Part shown: positions 1 through 7,445 of the stretch, piece after piece | Layout: each line of letters starts with the position of its first letter | How positions within the stretch are numbered: the first letter of the stretch is position 1 | DNA from: Celeribacter indicus | GTDB taxonomy: Bacteria; Pseudomonadota; Alphaproteobacteria; Rhodobacterales; Rhodobacteraceae | DNA length: 64,000 nt | Assembly: GCF_000819565.1 (NCBI RefSeq) | Contig: NZ_CP004395.1 | Coordinates: forward strand, 71,822 to 135,821 | Reading direction: 5' to 3' | The notes under the pieces: generated by a model | What the model was told of the DNA's origin: nothing | The model's input: the letters and a program-made list of their open reading frames with translations, nothing else | Database searches by the model: none | Program-made: the position numbers and the translations under genes

Positions 1-224
1 TCGGTCGCGTCGGTGCGACCGGCACCGCGACCGGCCCAAATCTCCATTATGAGGTTCTAGTCGATGGTCGCCCGACCGATCCTCTCTCAGACGACAGACT
101 GGCAGAGGCGGCCGAGCGGGATGCGGATGACACGGCTGCACTTGAGCGATTGGCTGAGGCACGCTCGCTACTGGCCGAGAGGCTCACCAGCGAATTTGTG
201 CAAACAACAACCGAAAGGCTTTAA
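1..224 (+). CDS. M23-family (LytM-like) peptidase, C-terminal end only
   Basis: This is the last 73 codons of a gene that begins before the window, read in the frame starting at base 3 and stopping at TAA 222-224. The residues GATGTATGPNLHYEV match the C-terminal strand motif of M23/LytM endopeptidases (usually GxTGxATGPHLHYEV), which cleave peptidoglycan cross-links in the periplasm. Here the first His of the HxH pair is Asn; in LytM that His is the general base and the second is a zinc ligand, so this copy may be inactive or regulatory. A charged helical tail of about 45 residues follows. The stop lies 3 bases before the DUF411 start, so the two are probably cotranscribed. The catalytic first half is outside the window. 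Confidence 0.75.
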   Translation, partial: GRVGATGTATGPNLHYEVLVDGRPTDPLSDDRLAEAAERDADDTAALERLAEARSLLAERLTSEFVQTTTERL

Positions 225-227
225 TCC

Positions 228-686
228 ATGAAACGACTGGCTCCCGCCCTTGCAGTCACGCTGGCCTTGTTTCCCGCAGCGCAAGCGGTCGCCGATGCGA
301 TCCAGATTGATGTCCGGAAGACAAACGGCTGCGGCTGTTGTCTGTCCTGGATGAAGCACCTCGAGGAAAGCGGATTCGCGCCGACAGGCGAGGACATGTT
401 CGGGGGATCTCTTGTGCGCTTCAAACTCGACAATGGCGTGCCTCAGCGCATGGTCTCCTGCCATACGGCTTTGGTCGACGGCTACGTGATCGAAGGACAT
501 GTACCGGCATCAGACATTCAGCGTTTGTTGGATGAGCGTCCAGATGCAGTGGGGTTGGCGGTGCCCGGAATGCCCTATGGATCGCCGGGCATGGGACCGG
601 AAGACGATCGAGAGGCTTATGAGGTCTTCCTGATCCGCGGCGATGGATCGACCGAGATCTTTAGCAGTTATTCGGCCGCTGACTGA
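228..686 (+). CDS. DUF411 family periplasmic metal-binding protein
   Basis: A 152-residue protein with an N-terminal signal peptide (about residues 1-23, ending VADA). The mature part has the DUF411 signature: a cysteine cluster NGCGCC near residues 34-38, a conserved SCHTA further on, and a C-terminal GMPYGSPGM Met/Gly loop. DUF411 proteins are small periplasmic proteins found beside copper and other metal resistance genes and are thought to bind metal; the exact role is not settled. The start ATG is preceded by GAAAGG. It lies directly behind the M23 gene and ahead of a ZIP transporter, so a metal-handling role is a reasonable inference. Confidence 0.85.
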   Translation: MKRLAPALAVTLALFPAAQAVADAIQIDVRKTNGCGCCLSWMKHLEESGFAPTGEDMFGGSLVRFKLDNGVPQRMVSCHTALVDGYVIEGHVPASDIQRLLDERPDAVGLAVPGMPYGSPGMGPEDDREAYEVFLIRGDGSTEIFSSYSAAD

Positions 687-1494
687 CGTATCGACGAGAC
701 CTCAACGCTTGGAACCCCTCTCCCCAATTACCCTTGGCTTTCTAGGAAGTCTGGCCGCCGGATCGCTGACAGCGGTCGGGGCGATCCCCGTTCTTTTCGG
801 GCGCATCCCATCCCGGGCTACACGCGATCTGCTACTTGGCTTTGCAGCGGGTGTCATGCTCGCTGCATCGTTTTTCTCGCTGATCATCCCGGCTCTCGAT
901 GCAGCCGAAGGACAGTTCGACAACGGTGCTCTCCCGGCGGCCATCGTTTGTGTTGCTATCTTGCTTGGCATGGGCGCGGTCGCTCTGATGAACGAACGGC
1001 TGCCGCATGAGCATTTCAAGTCGGGGCGGGAAGGCCCTGACTCTGCTTCGCTGCGCCGCGTCTGGCTCTTCATCATCGCGATCACGATCCACAATTTCCC
1101 CGAAGGACTCGCCGTTGGTGTCGGGTTCGGGGCTGACGGTCTTTCTGGTGGCTTGCCGCTTGCGATTGGCATTGGGCTGCAAAACGCTCCCGAGGGTCTC
1201 GCCGTAGCGGTCTCATTGCTTGGTGAGGGATATTCCAGGCGCCGTGCGTGGGGCATTGCCGCCCTGACAGGTCTTGTCGAGCCGGTAGGCGGGCTTCTTG
1301 GGGCTGGGATCATCAGCATCTCGCAGCCGCTGTTGCCATGGGGCCTCGCCTTCGCCGCCGGGGCGATGCTCTACGTCATCAGCCACGAAATCATTCCCGA
1401 AACCCACCGTTCTGGCCATCAAAACAGGGCGACACTCGGTCTCGCGGTTGGCCTGGTGATCATGTTGTTCCTCGATGTATGGCTGGGAGGATGA
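643..1494 (+). CDS. ZIP family metal transporter
   Basis: An integral membrane protein of 283 residues with about eight hydrophobic segments. It has the ZIP hallmark His-rich transmembrane motifs: HNFPEGLAVGVGF in one helix and QNAPEGLAVAVSLL in the next, followed by EPVGG and HEIIPETH. ZIP proteins move zinc, iron or related divalent cations into the cytoplasm. The first ATG overlaps the DUF411 gene by 44 bases and adds an unlikely polar leader; a TTG at 709 (giving LEPLSPITLGFLGS) would begin just before the first membrane segment and avoid the overlap. It sits 1 base from lspA in what looks like one operon. Confidence 0.85.
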   Translation: MDRPRSLAVIRPLTDVSTRPQRLEPLSPITLGFLGSLAAGSLTAVGAIPVLFGRIPSRATRDLLLGFAAGVMLAASFFSLIIPALDAAEGQFDNGALPAAIVCVAILLGMGAVALMNERLPHEHFKSGREGPDSASLRRVWLFIIAITIHNFPEGLAVGVGFGADGLSGGLPLAIGIGLQNAPEGLAVAVSLLGEGYSRRRAWGIAALTGLVEPVGGLLGAGIISISQPLLPWGLAFAAGAMLYVISHEIIPETHRSGHQNRATLGLAVGLVIMLFLDVWLGG

Positions 1495-1495
1495 G

Positions 1496-1969
1496 ATGAA
1501 ACAGTCCCATTTCCAAGGTTTCTTTGCGGCTGGAACTGCTTTTCTTGTCGATCAGGTGACAAAAGCAATTGTCGTCGCCAATGCGGCAGATTTGAGCGCC
1601 GGAGTTCCGGTCTTTCCCGGTTTCAATCTCATCTACCTGCGCAACGATGGCGTGACATTTGGATTACTTGGTGGAGCGCCATGGTGGAGCCTTACAGTGT
1701 TGGCCCTCGCGGTCTGCGGCTGGTTGACTGTCATGTTATTGCGCACTGACAACCGGGCCGAGGCTATCGCCTATGGTGCGATTATCGGTGGCGCGCTCGG
1801 CAACGTCCTCGACCGCATCCGGTTTCGGGGTGTGACGGACTTCCTCGATTTCTATGTCGGATCCACGCATTGGCCCGCCTTCAACATGGCGGATGTTTTC
1901 GTGGTCAGTGGCGTGGGCCTACTGCTCATAGCCCCTTGGTTGAGCGCCAAGTTGAAAACTGGCACATGA
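1496..1969 (+). CDS. lspA: Lipoprotein signal peptidase (signal peptidase II)
   Basis: A 157-residue inner-membrane aspartyl protease that removes the signal peptide from diacylglyceryl-prolipoproteins. Conserved blocks are visible: DQVTK near the start, RNDGVTFG, GGALGNVLDRIRFRGVTDFLDF and FNMADVF. The catalytic aspartates are Asp106 (in NVLDRI) and Asp133 (in FNMAD). The ATG at 1496 follows GGGAGG at 1486-1490; an in-frame upstream ATG at 1475 lies inside the ZIP gene and is less likely. The stop TGA overlaps the lnt ATG, implying coupled translation. Finding lspA beside a ZIP transporter and lnt on accessory DNA is notable, because the housekeeping copy is normally chromosomal. Confidence 0.93.
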   Translation: MKQSHFQGFFAAGTAFLVDQVTKAIVVANAADLSAGVPVFPGFNLIYLRNDGVTFGLLGGAPWWSLTVLALAVCGWLTVMLLRTDNRAEAIAYGAIIGGALGNVLDRIRFRGVTDFLDFYVGSTHWPAFNMADVFVVSGVGLLLIAPWLSAKLKTGT

Positions 1970-3537
1970 TGGCGGGCTTGCGACCACTGACGGGTCGTGG
2001 CCGTTACATTCCCCTGCGATCAGGGATTAGCTTTGCAGCGGGCGGTTTAACGGTTTTAACCCTTCCACCATTCTCATGGCTGATCGTTGTTCCGGTCGCC
2101 TTCTCAGCACTCTTTCTCGTCCTCCGGCAGGTTTCGACAGCGCCCGCCTTCTTCATCGGCTGGGTCTTCGGAATGGGCCAGTTCGGGTTTGGAGTTTCCT
2201 GGATCGCCGAGAGCTTCTACGTCGATGCCGAACGTTTCGGTGCCCTTGCGATCCCGGCAGTCGCGGGACTGTCCGCCGGACTGGCCATATTCCCAGCGAT
2301 TGCGGCGATGTTATTTGCCACCATCATGCAGCGCCGTGCTGTCGGCGGCATTACGGCAGGTCTTCTGCTTGCAACCTGCTGGGTTGCCGCAGAATGGCTG
2401 CGCGGTCATGTCCTGACGGGGTTTCCCTGGAACCTTGCCGCTTATGCTCTTGTCGAACATGCCGCCCTGCGCCAACCGGCCGCCTGGGTCGGAAGCTATG
2501 GGCTAAGCTTTCTCACGGTCTTTATCGGGCTGTTGCCCGGTGTGTTGATTGTGGCGGCACCAAACAGACGCGTGCCTGTTCTCGTGCTCTTCGCCGCTGC
2601 GGTGATGGGCCTCTGGGGTGGCGGCGCGCTGCGTTCAGGGACGGATGTGCCGCCGACGGACATCGCTTTGCGCATCGTCCAGGGCAATGTGCCGCAAGTC
2701 GAGAAGTGGGCACCGGGCAGCCGCGAGCGAACACTGGAAAAATACTTGAGCTTGTCTGCGCAACCTGGACGCTTCGACCTGCTGCTGTGGCCGGAAACGG
2801 CCTTTCCCGGTTTTCTGGACGAGGACGCCTTGGCGCGCAGGCGGTTATCCACGGTTCTGCCAGACGGCAGGATCCTTTTGACAGGAGTGCCTGACCGCGT
2901 AGAGGGCGATGGGGAAACCCGATATTTCAACACGGTTCAAGCCTATGACGGCAACGGCGAAATTCTGACGGGATATGCAAAACATCATCTTGTTCCGTTC
3001 GGGGAATATGTGCCCCTGAGAGGCTGGCTGCCGATCGAGCGGCTCACCGAAGGTTTGGGCGATTTCACGCCAGGACCAGGGCCACGCACGCTGGCGATCC
3101 CGGGTGCGCCTCTGGTCGCGGTGGCGATCTGTTACGAGATCATTTTTCCGGGCCAGGTGGTCGATGACCTTTTTCGCCCCGACTGGATTTTCAACGCAAC
3201 AAATGATGCCTGGTTCGGTACCAGCATCGGCCCCGAGCAGCACCTCGCCTCCGCGCGCATGCGCGCGGTCGAAGAAGGGCTTCCTGTGGTCCGGGCGGCC
3301 AACACGGGGATTTCCGCGATCATCGACGCCAAGGGAGAGATCATCGCGCGCCTCGAGACCGGACAAACTGGAGTCATAGATGCCACCCTGCCGACAGCGC
3401 TTGCGCCTACACCTTACGCACGTTTCGGTGATTGGACATCGCTGGCGCTCATCTGTGCGGTCTGGGCCTTAGCCTTTACCGTCGGATCGGCCAGACGACG
3501 TTTCAATTCAGAAAAATCAAAATCGGAGGAATCGTGA
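1966..3537 (+). CDS. lnt: Apolipoprotein N-acyltransferase
   Basis: A 523-residue inner-membrane enzyme that adds the third acyl chain to the N-terminal Cys of lipoproteins. A multi-helix membrane half is followed by a nitrilase-fold half. The catalytic triad is recognisable: Glu277 in WPETAFPG, Lys339 in YAKHHLVPFGEYVP and Cys389 in AICYEIIFPG. The frame is open further upstream, but the ATG at 1966 gives an ATGA overlap with the lspA stop and a length typical of the family. It is the second enzyme of the lipoprotein maturation path in this operon; Lgt is encoded at 39.3 kb. Copper is known to impair lipoprotein maturation, so a spare copy in a metal island may be protective (inference). Confidence 0.93.
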   Translation: MMAGLRPLTGRGRYIPLRSGISFAAGGLTVLTLPPFSWLIVVPVAFSALFLVLRQVSTAPAFFIGWVFGMGQFGFGVSWIAESFYVDAERFGALAIPAVAGLSAGLAIFPAIAAMLFATIMQRRAVGGITAGLLLATCWVAAEWLRGHVLTGFPWNLAAYALVEHAALRQPAAWVGSYGLSFLTVFIGLLPGVLIVAAPNRRVPVLVLFAAAVMGLWGGGALRSGTDVPPTDIALRIVQGNVPQVEKWAPGSRERTLEKYLSLSAQPGRFDLLLWPETAFPGFLDEDALARRRLSTVLPDGRILLTGVPDRVEGDGETRYFNTVQAYDGNGEILTGYAKHHLVPFGEYVPLRGWLPIERLTEGLGDFTPGPGPRTLAIPGAPLVAVAICYEIIFPGQVVDDLFRPDWIFNATNDAWFGTSIGPEQHLASARMRAVEEGLPVVRAANTGISAIIDAKGEIIARLETGQTGVIDATLPTALAPTPYARFGDWTSLALICAVWALAFTVGSARRRFNSEKSKSEES

Positions 3538-3704
3538 TGCTGGTGCTCGCAGGCTTTGTCGGAGGGGCGCTCTGGGGTGGCTATCTGGCGCAACGGCAGA
3601 AAGGGAACCGCCTGGATATACTTCAATACGCGACAGGCTTCGGTATTGCTTTCGGCCTACTCGCTTTTTTCGCCTCGGTGATCCTCTTGCGCATCACGTC
3701 TTGA
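3537..3704 (+). CDS. Small two-helix membrane protein, function unknown
   Basis: A 55-residue hydrophobic protein with two predicted membrane helices (MLVLAGFVGGALWGGYLA and, after a short basic loop, FGIAFGLLAFFASVILL). The ATG at 3537 has a strong ribosome site GGAGGA at 3525-3530 and overlaps the last base of the lnt stop. The longer open frame reaching back into lnt is a shadow. I recognise no family. Its tight coupling to lnt and to the penicillin-acylase-like gene 24 bases downstream suggests a membrane accessory role in the same operon. Confidence 0.6.
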   Translation: MLVLAGFVGGALWGGYLAQRQKGNRLDILQYATGFGIAFGLLAFFASVILLRITS

Positions 3705-3728
3705 GATTGCTTTGGCACCGGCAACGAA

Positions 3729-5648
3729 TTGAAACGACTGTTCAACATATTACTGTACTTGCTCCTGGCGATTTTTGCATCAGGACTGGCCGTATCCGGT
3801 GTCGTCTACTTTCTTTTGCGCGCCTCCGTCCCCGACTATGACGAGGATTTCAGTGTTGCGGGAATCGAAGGTCCAGTCGATATTCTGCGAGATGCTGCGG
3901 CCATACCGCACATTTCTGCAGACTCCGCTGCGGACGCCTATTTCGCGCTTGGTTTCGTTCACGCTCAGGACAGGCTTGGCCAGTTATTGAGGGCAAGGCG
4001 GGCAGCGCAAGCCTTGTTGCCACTTGACCAGACGATCGAAGTCGAGCCTTCGACAGCCCAAGCGCTCGACGCATATGCCGCTGGTGTCAACGCGTGGCTT
4101 GGTCTGGTATCCGAAGGCGGGCGCGGCAGAGGCTCACCCGATCTGTTGATCGCGGATGAGAGAATGATCGCTGCCTGGAGACCCGTCGATAGTCTCAGAC
4201 TTGCCCAAGCGTTTCTGAACGATCTTCAACCCGAGAGACGCCAGAGTGACCTGTCCGGCTTGTCAGATCGACCTCTTTTGCCCGAGCTGTTTGTGACCTC
4301 GCCCAAGGTCAGCCTCGATGCTTGGGCGTTGCCTGGAGACAGAACAGCTTCGGGAGCACCAATTCTCGCCGCCGATATACGTGGCCCCTTATCGCTGCCT
4401 TCTGAATGGTACCTGGCGGATATTCAACTCCCGACCGGAGCCGCGATTGGGGCTACAATGCCGGGTGTGCCCTTCATTGTCGTCGGTCGCAGCGAACGCG
4501 TCGCTTGGGCGTTCCGATCTCTGTCACTGACTGCCCTTAAAGAGCCAGTGAGTCCCACCGCTGCCAAGGCCGGCAATTTTCTGATGATGCTTGACCGTCT
4601 GGCGCGGTCCGCCGATGTGAACGATGCTATGGACGCAAGCATGAACCTGGCACCAGCCGGATTGGAGATTCTTGCCATCGGCCGAGAAATCCTTGCTCGC
4701 TGGCCTGACAGGGAGGTCGAAACGCCTTTCTCGTTTCGAGACGCCCGTCTGGCAGCTCTTGATGTGCGGCAACCGATATTCTCGGTCGAGGGCGCGATTG
4801 CGGCGCAGCGCGACACGGTCAGCACTGCCGCGCGGGCGCTTCTTCCTATAATGGCAAAAGAGCTCTGGTTCGTGGGTTCCGCAGGCGCTCTCGAAGAGAA
4901 CCGCGCAGATGAGTTTCGCGGCGATATTCTGGGTCAACTTGCCCAATGGAATGGCGACATGGATCGCTTTTCACCGGAACCGCTCGTGTTCTGGGCCTGG
5001 GCGCGCGCGTTGCAAAAACGGATACTTCAGGATGAATTTCCATCCGCGACAACGGTCTGGGCCAGGCCAAATGCCGATATCCTATTTGCGGTGCTTTCAG
5101 ATCGCGGAGGGAGCGCAATCTGGTGCGACATCCGCCCGTCCACCCGCATCGAGACCTGCCAGGATCAGGTTCGTGCGGCCCTGGATGATGCCATCGGCTG
5201 GCTTGTCGACCGCTACGGACCCGATCCGTCAGATTGGGTCTGGGGCGAAGCACACGCTTTGAATATGGGGTGGGCGCCAATCCGATCGAGTGGGATCATC
5301 AGCGATCTGCTGTCTCTCGAAGCCCCATCTTCGGGCGATCCATACACACTGATTGCAACGCTGTTATCTTCTGACAATGACCGCCCCTTCGCGGCCAGCG
5401 CGGGCACCAATTTTCAGGCGGTCATGTCGTTTTCGGAAGAAGCCGGATCCTATTTCATCGCGCCAGCCGGTCAGTCCGGCCACCCGCTCTCACGTTTCTA
5501 TGAAAACCTTTTTCTCATGTGGATGCAGGGCAAATATCTCACGATGTCCACTGATCTGTCCTTGGCCCGGGGTGGCGCTGTGGGAACATCCCGACTTTCA
5601 CCGGTATCCGTCGATACGCCGACAATACAAAATGACAGGAGCCGATGA
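3729..5648 (+). CDS. Penicillin acylase family (Ntn hydrolase) protein, short and possibly degenerate
   Basis: A 639-residue protein with an N-terminal membrane anchor (about residues 5-32). Penicillin-acylase features include RDAAAIPHISADSAADAYFALGFVHAQDRLGQL in the alpha region and GDRTASGAPILAAD in the beta region. These enzymes mature by self-cleavage before a nucleophile Ser, normally in G-S-N-x-W; here the position reads VSLDAW, so the nucleophile is shifted or lost. The protein is also shorter than the usual 750-800 residues. The start is TTG at 3729, the only one that keeps the membrane anchor, and lacks a clear ribosome site. The stop overlaps ctaG by ATGA. The substrate is unknown and could be acylated lipid or peptide. 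Confidence 0.75.
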   Translation: MKRLFNILLYLLLAIFASGLAVSGVVYFLLRASVPDYDEDFSVAGIEGPVDILRDAAAIPHISADSAADAYFALGFVHAQDRLGQLLRARRAAQALLPLDQTIEVEPSTAQALDAYAAGVNAWLGLVSEGGRGRGSPDLLIADERMIAAWRPVDSLRLAQAFLNDLQPERRQSDLSGLSDRPLLPELFVTSPKVSLDAWALPGDRTASGAPILAADIRGPLSLPSEWYLADIQLPTGAAIGATMPGVPFIVVGRSERVAWAFRSLSLTALKEPVSPTAAKAGNFLMMLDRLARSADVNDAMDASMNLAPAGLEILAIGREILARWPDREVETPFSFRDARLAALDVRQPIFSVEGAIAAQRDTVSTAARALLPIMAKELWFVGSAGALEENRADEFRGDILGQLAQWNGDMDRFSPEPLVFWAWARALQKRILQDEFPSATTVWARPNADILFAVLSDRGGSAIWCDIRPSTRIETCQDQVRAALDDAIGWLVDRYGPDPSDWVWGEAHALNMGWAPIRSSGIISDLLSLEAPSSGDPYTLIATLLSSDNDRPFAASAGTNFQAVMSFSEEAGSYFIAPAGQSGHPLSRFYENLFLMWMQGKYLTMSTDLSLARGGAVGTSRLSPVSVDTPTIQNDRSR

Positions 5649-6637
5649 TCACTTACTTCCTCCTTTTCGACCCGTTTGGGTATGCGATTTCGCCAGTGTC
5701 CCTTGTTTCCGTCAGCTTGGCCGCATGGGTCTACATGCGCGGCCTCGTGCGATCCGCTCGCATTCGCGGGACGGTGTCTATGTGGCGGCAAGCCCTGTTC
5801 CTCGCTGGCTTGACCTGCATTCTCGCGGCCACAAATGCGCCTCTGGCTTCGTTGGGGCATAGCCTCTTTTCGGTGCACCAAGTGGAGCACCTTCTCCTCC
5901 GCCTTGCAGGACCACTACTCTTCGCGGTCTCTCAGCCGTGGCGATTATTGCAAGCCGGTTTGAACAGACGGTGGCGTCGATACCTCGACGCTCTTGGAAA
6001 ATCTTTTGCATTTCGGTTCTTGGCACATCCGGTAACCGCCACTGCCGCGCTCATCACGTCGCTCTTTATCTGGCAGATTCCAGTGCTTTACGGACTTGCT
6101 CAGCGCATCGCGGCGATCGAGGTGTTCGCCCATTTTGCGATGGTGCTGGCAGGGATCTGGTATTTCGGCATGCTCTTCGACCCGAGAGATCCCCCTGAGG
6201 GCGCGAGGCGCGGCGCAAGGCTGATCTCCGGTTTCGCGGTGATCGTTTCAAACATTTTTCTGGGTTCCTTGACGACACTCAAAGAGGTGAGCCTCTATGC
6301 TTCCTACCAAACGGCGGGAACCGGGTTTCTCGATCCCCTGTCCGACGAAACCATGGGTGGCTACACGATCTGGGTCCCGTCCTCGATGCTGATGATCGCC
6401 GCGATCATTCTGGTCATGAACGGGTGGAACGCGGCCGAGGTGCGTCGCTGGAATTCACGATACGAGTTGGTGCGAGGGTCAAACTCCGCGGCGCTCGAGT
6501 TTCCGGAAACGGCCGAAGAATTGCGTCTGAAAGTAGCAGAGCCAAACCGCGACATGGGCCGGACGCTCGCCATAGGTGCCTTGGTCATGTTCTTCATCGT
6601 CATGACGACGGTGGTGACAATTGTCTATGCGCTTTGA
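5645..6637 (+). CDS. ctaG: Cytochrome c oxidase assembly protein, CtaG (caa3) family
   Basis: A 330-residue polytopic membrane protein. Family features are the FSVHQVEHLLLRLAGPLLFA segment, HPVTATAALITSLFIWQIP, and EVFAHFAMVLAGIWYFGMLFDPRDPP with membrane His residues. Proteins of this family (Bacillus CtaG type, unrelated to Cox11) are needed to assemble the copper centre of haem-copper oxidases and are also linked to copper entry. It overlaps the acylase stop by ATGA and closes the lspA-lnt operon. The terminal helices and a charged loop with many Glu and Arg residues complete the protein. No terminator hairpin is evident in the 243 bases after it. Confidence 0.85.
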   Translation: MITYFLLFDPFGYAISPVSLVSVSLAAWVYMRGLVRSARIRGTVSMWRQALFLAGLTCILAATNAPLASLGHSLFSVHQVEHLLLRLAGPLLFAVSQPWRLLQAGLNRRWRRYLDALGKSFAFRFLAHPVTATAALITSLFIWQIPVLYGLAQRIAAIEVFAHFAMVLAGIWYFGMLFDPRDPPEGARRGARLISGFAVIVSNIFLGSLTTLKEVSLYASYQTAGTGFLDPLSDETMGGYTIWVPSSMLMIAAIILVMNGWNAAEVRRWNSRYELVRGSNSAALEFPETAEELRLKVAEPNRDMGRTLAIGALVMFFIVMTTVVTIVYAL

Positions 6638-6880
6638 ACAGAGGAGCAAATCAAAGGTTGTATCCACGTCTTTTCCCGCGATCGACATTCTCGCTGCACC
6701 GTCGTCGCAGTCAGAGATTTTGGGCACACTATCTCGGGCTGGCCAAGCTCAGAGGACACGAACGATTTTCTGCACTAAGGTTGACCATCAGAACAAATGC
6801 CAACCCACCAGCCTTTGACTGCTGACGCCGCCGCCTCCTGAGTCTTGCTTTTCTGAATTTCGCGAGAACTTGATGCTGCG

Positions 6881-7351
6881 CTACTTGCCGCTTTGAGATT
6901 GCAGGAGGGCGTGTTCGAAGGCCTCCAGCGTGGTCGTGCTGACGTGATGCTCGATCCCTTCCGCATCGCGTTCCGCAGTCTCTTCGTCGATTCCCAGGCT
7001 GAGGAGAAACGCGACGACGATCCTGTGTCGTCGGCGGCAGGCCTCGGCCAACTCCCGACCGGCATCCGTGAGGAATATGGCGCGGTAAGGTTCCCGCCGC
7101 ACCAGGCCAGCAGCTTTGAGCCGCGAGATGTTCTTGGTCACGGTCGGCGGCTTCACTCCAAAACGTTCGGCGATTTCCACCGGCCTTGCCTCTCCGCGCG
7201 ACTCGATCAGTTCGGCGATCAGTTCAACGTAATCTTCCGCCATTTCGCTCTCATGTGCCTGACGCACGGTCGCGAACCCCTCAGCCTGTGCTTCGGGAGC
7301 CCTGTCGACAGTTTCGAACGGTTCATGTTCCTGTGATTGCAGCTTTGTCAT
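6881..7351 (-). CDS. mntR: Manganese-responsive regulator, DtxR family
   Basis: A 156-residue DtxR/MntR-type repressor. The N-terminal winged helix covers DYVELIAELIESRGEARPVEIAERFGVKPPTVTKNISRLKAAGLV, and the dimerisation and metal-site helix contains RHRIVVAFLLSLGIDEETAERDAEGIEHHVS. The residues E-x-x-EHH match the Mn site of MntR, and the length equals the E. coli protein. The ATG at 7351 is chosen; an upstream TTG at 7387 would add 12 residues and run into the promoter of the divergent operon. It is divergent from the peroxidase/ABC operon with less than 100 bases between, so it very likely controls that operon and itself. Confidence 0.87.
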   Translation of the reverse strand: MTKLQSQEHEPFETVDRAPEAQAEGFATVRQAHESEMAEDYVELIAELIESRGEARPVEIAERFGVKPPTVTKNISRLKAAGLVRREPYRAIFLTDAGRELAEACRRRHRIVVAFLLSLGIDEETAERDAEGIEHHVSTTTLEAFEHALLQSQSGK

Positions 7352-7380
7352 AGTTGGGACTTTGCAGGGAAACTGCAGGA

Positions 7381-7424
7381 TTGACAACTTGTTTGCTTAG
7401 GGTAGATAAATTAGCCGTGTCTAA
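7381..7424 (+). promoter_or_regulatory. Sigma70-like promoter with putative MntR operator for the peroxidase-ABC operon
   Basis: TTGACA at 7381-7386 is followed after 16 bases by TAGATA at 7403-7408, a good -35/-10 pair for the rightward gene. Overlapping the -10 is TTAGGGTAG, and just downstream is TTAG-N6-CTAA at 7411-7424. TTAGG-type half sites are typical of DtxR-family operators. The position over the -10 and start site fits repression by the divergently encoded MntR. The motif match is by eye only. Confidence 0.5.
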
Positions 7425-7445
7425 CTTTTGAATTCGGAGACTGCG

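Noticed and set aside
702..1319. 205-codon open frame antisense to the ZIP gene
   Set aside because: Low-complexity Arg/Ser/Pro composition typical of the reverse strand of a GC-rich membrane gene; no ribosome site and no similarity.
4424..4946. Open frames antisense to the penicillin-acylase-like gene
   Set aside because: They have no starts with ribosome sites and no family features; the plus-strand gene covers the region.
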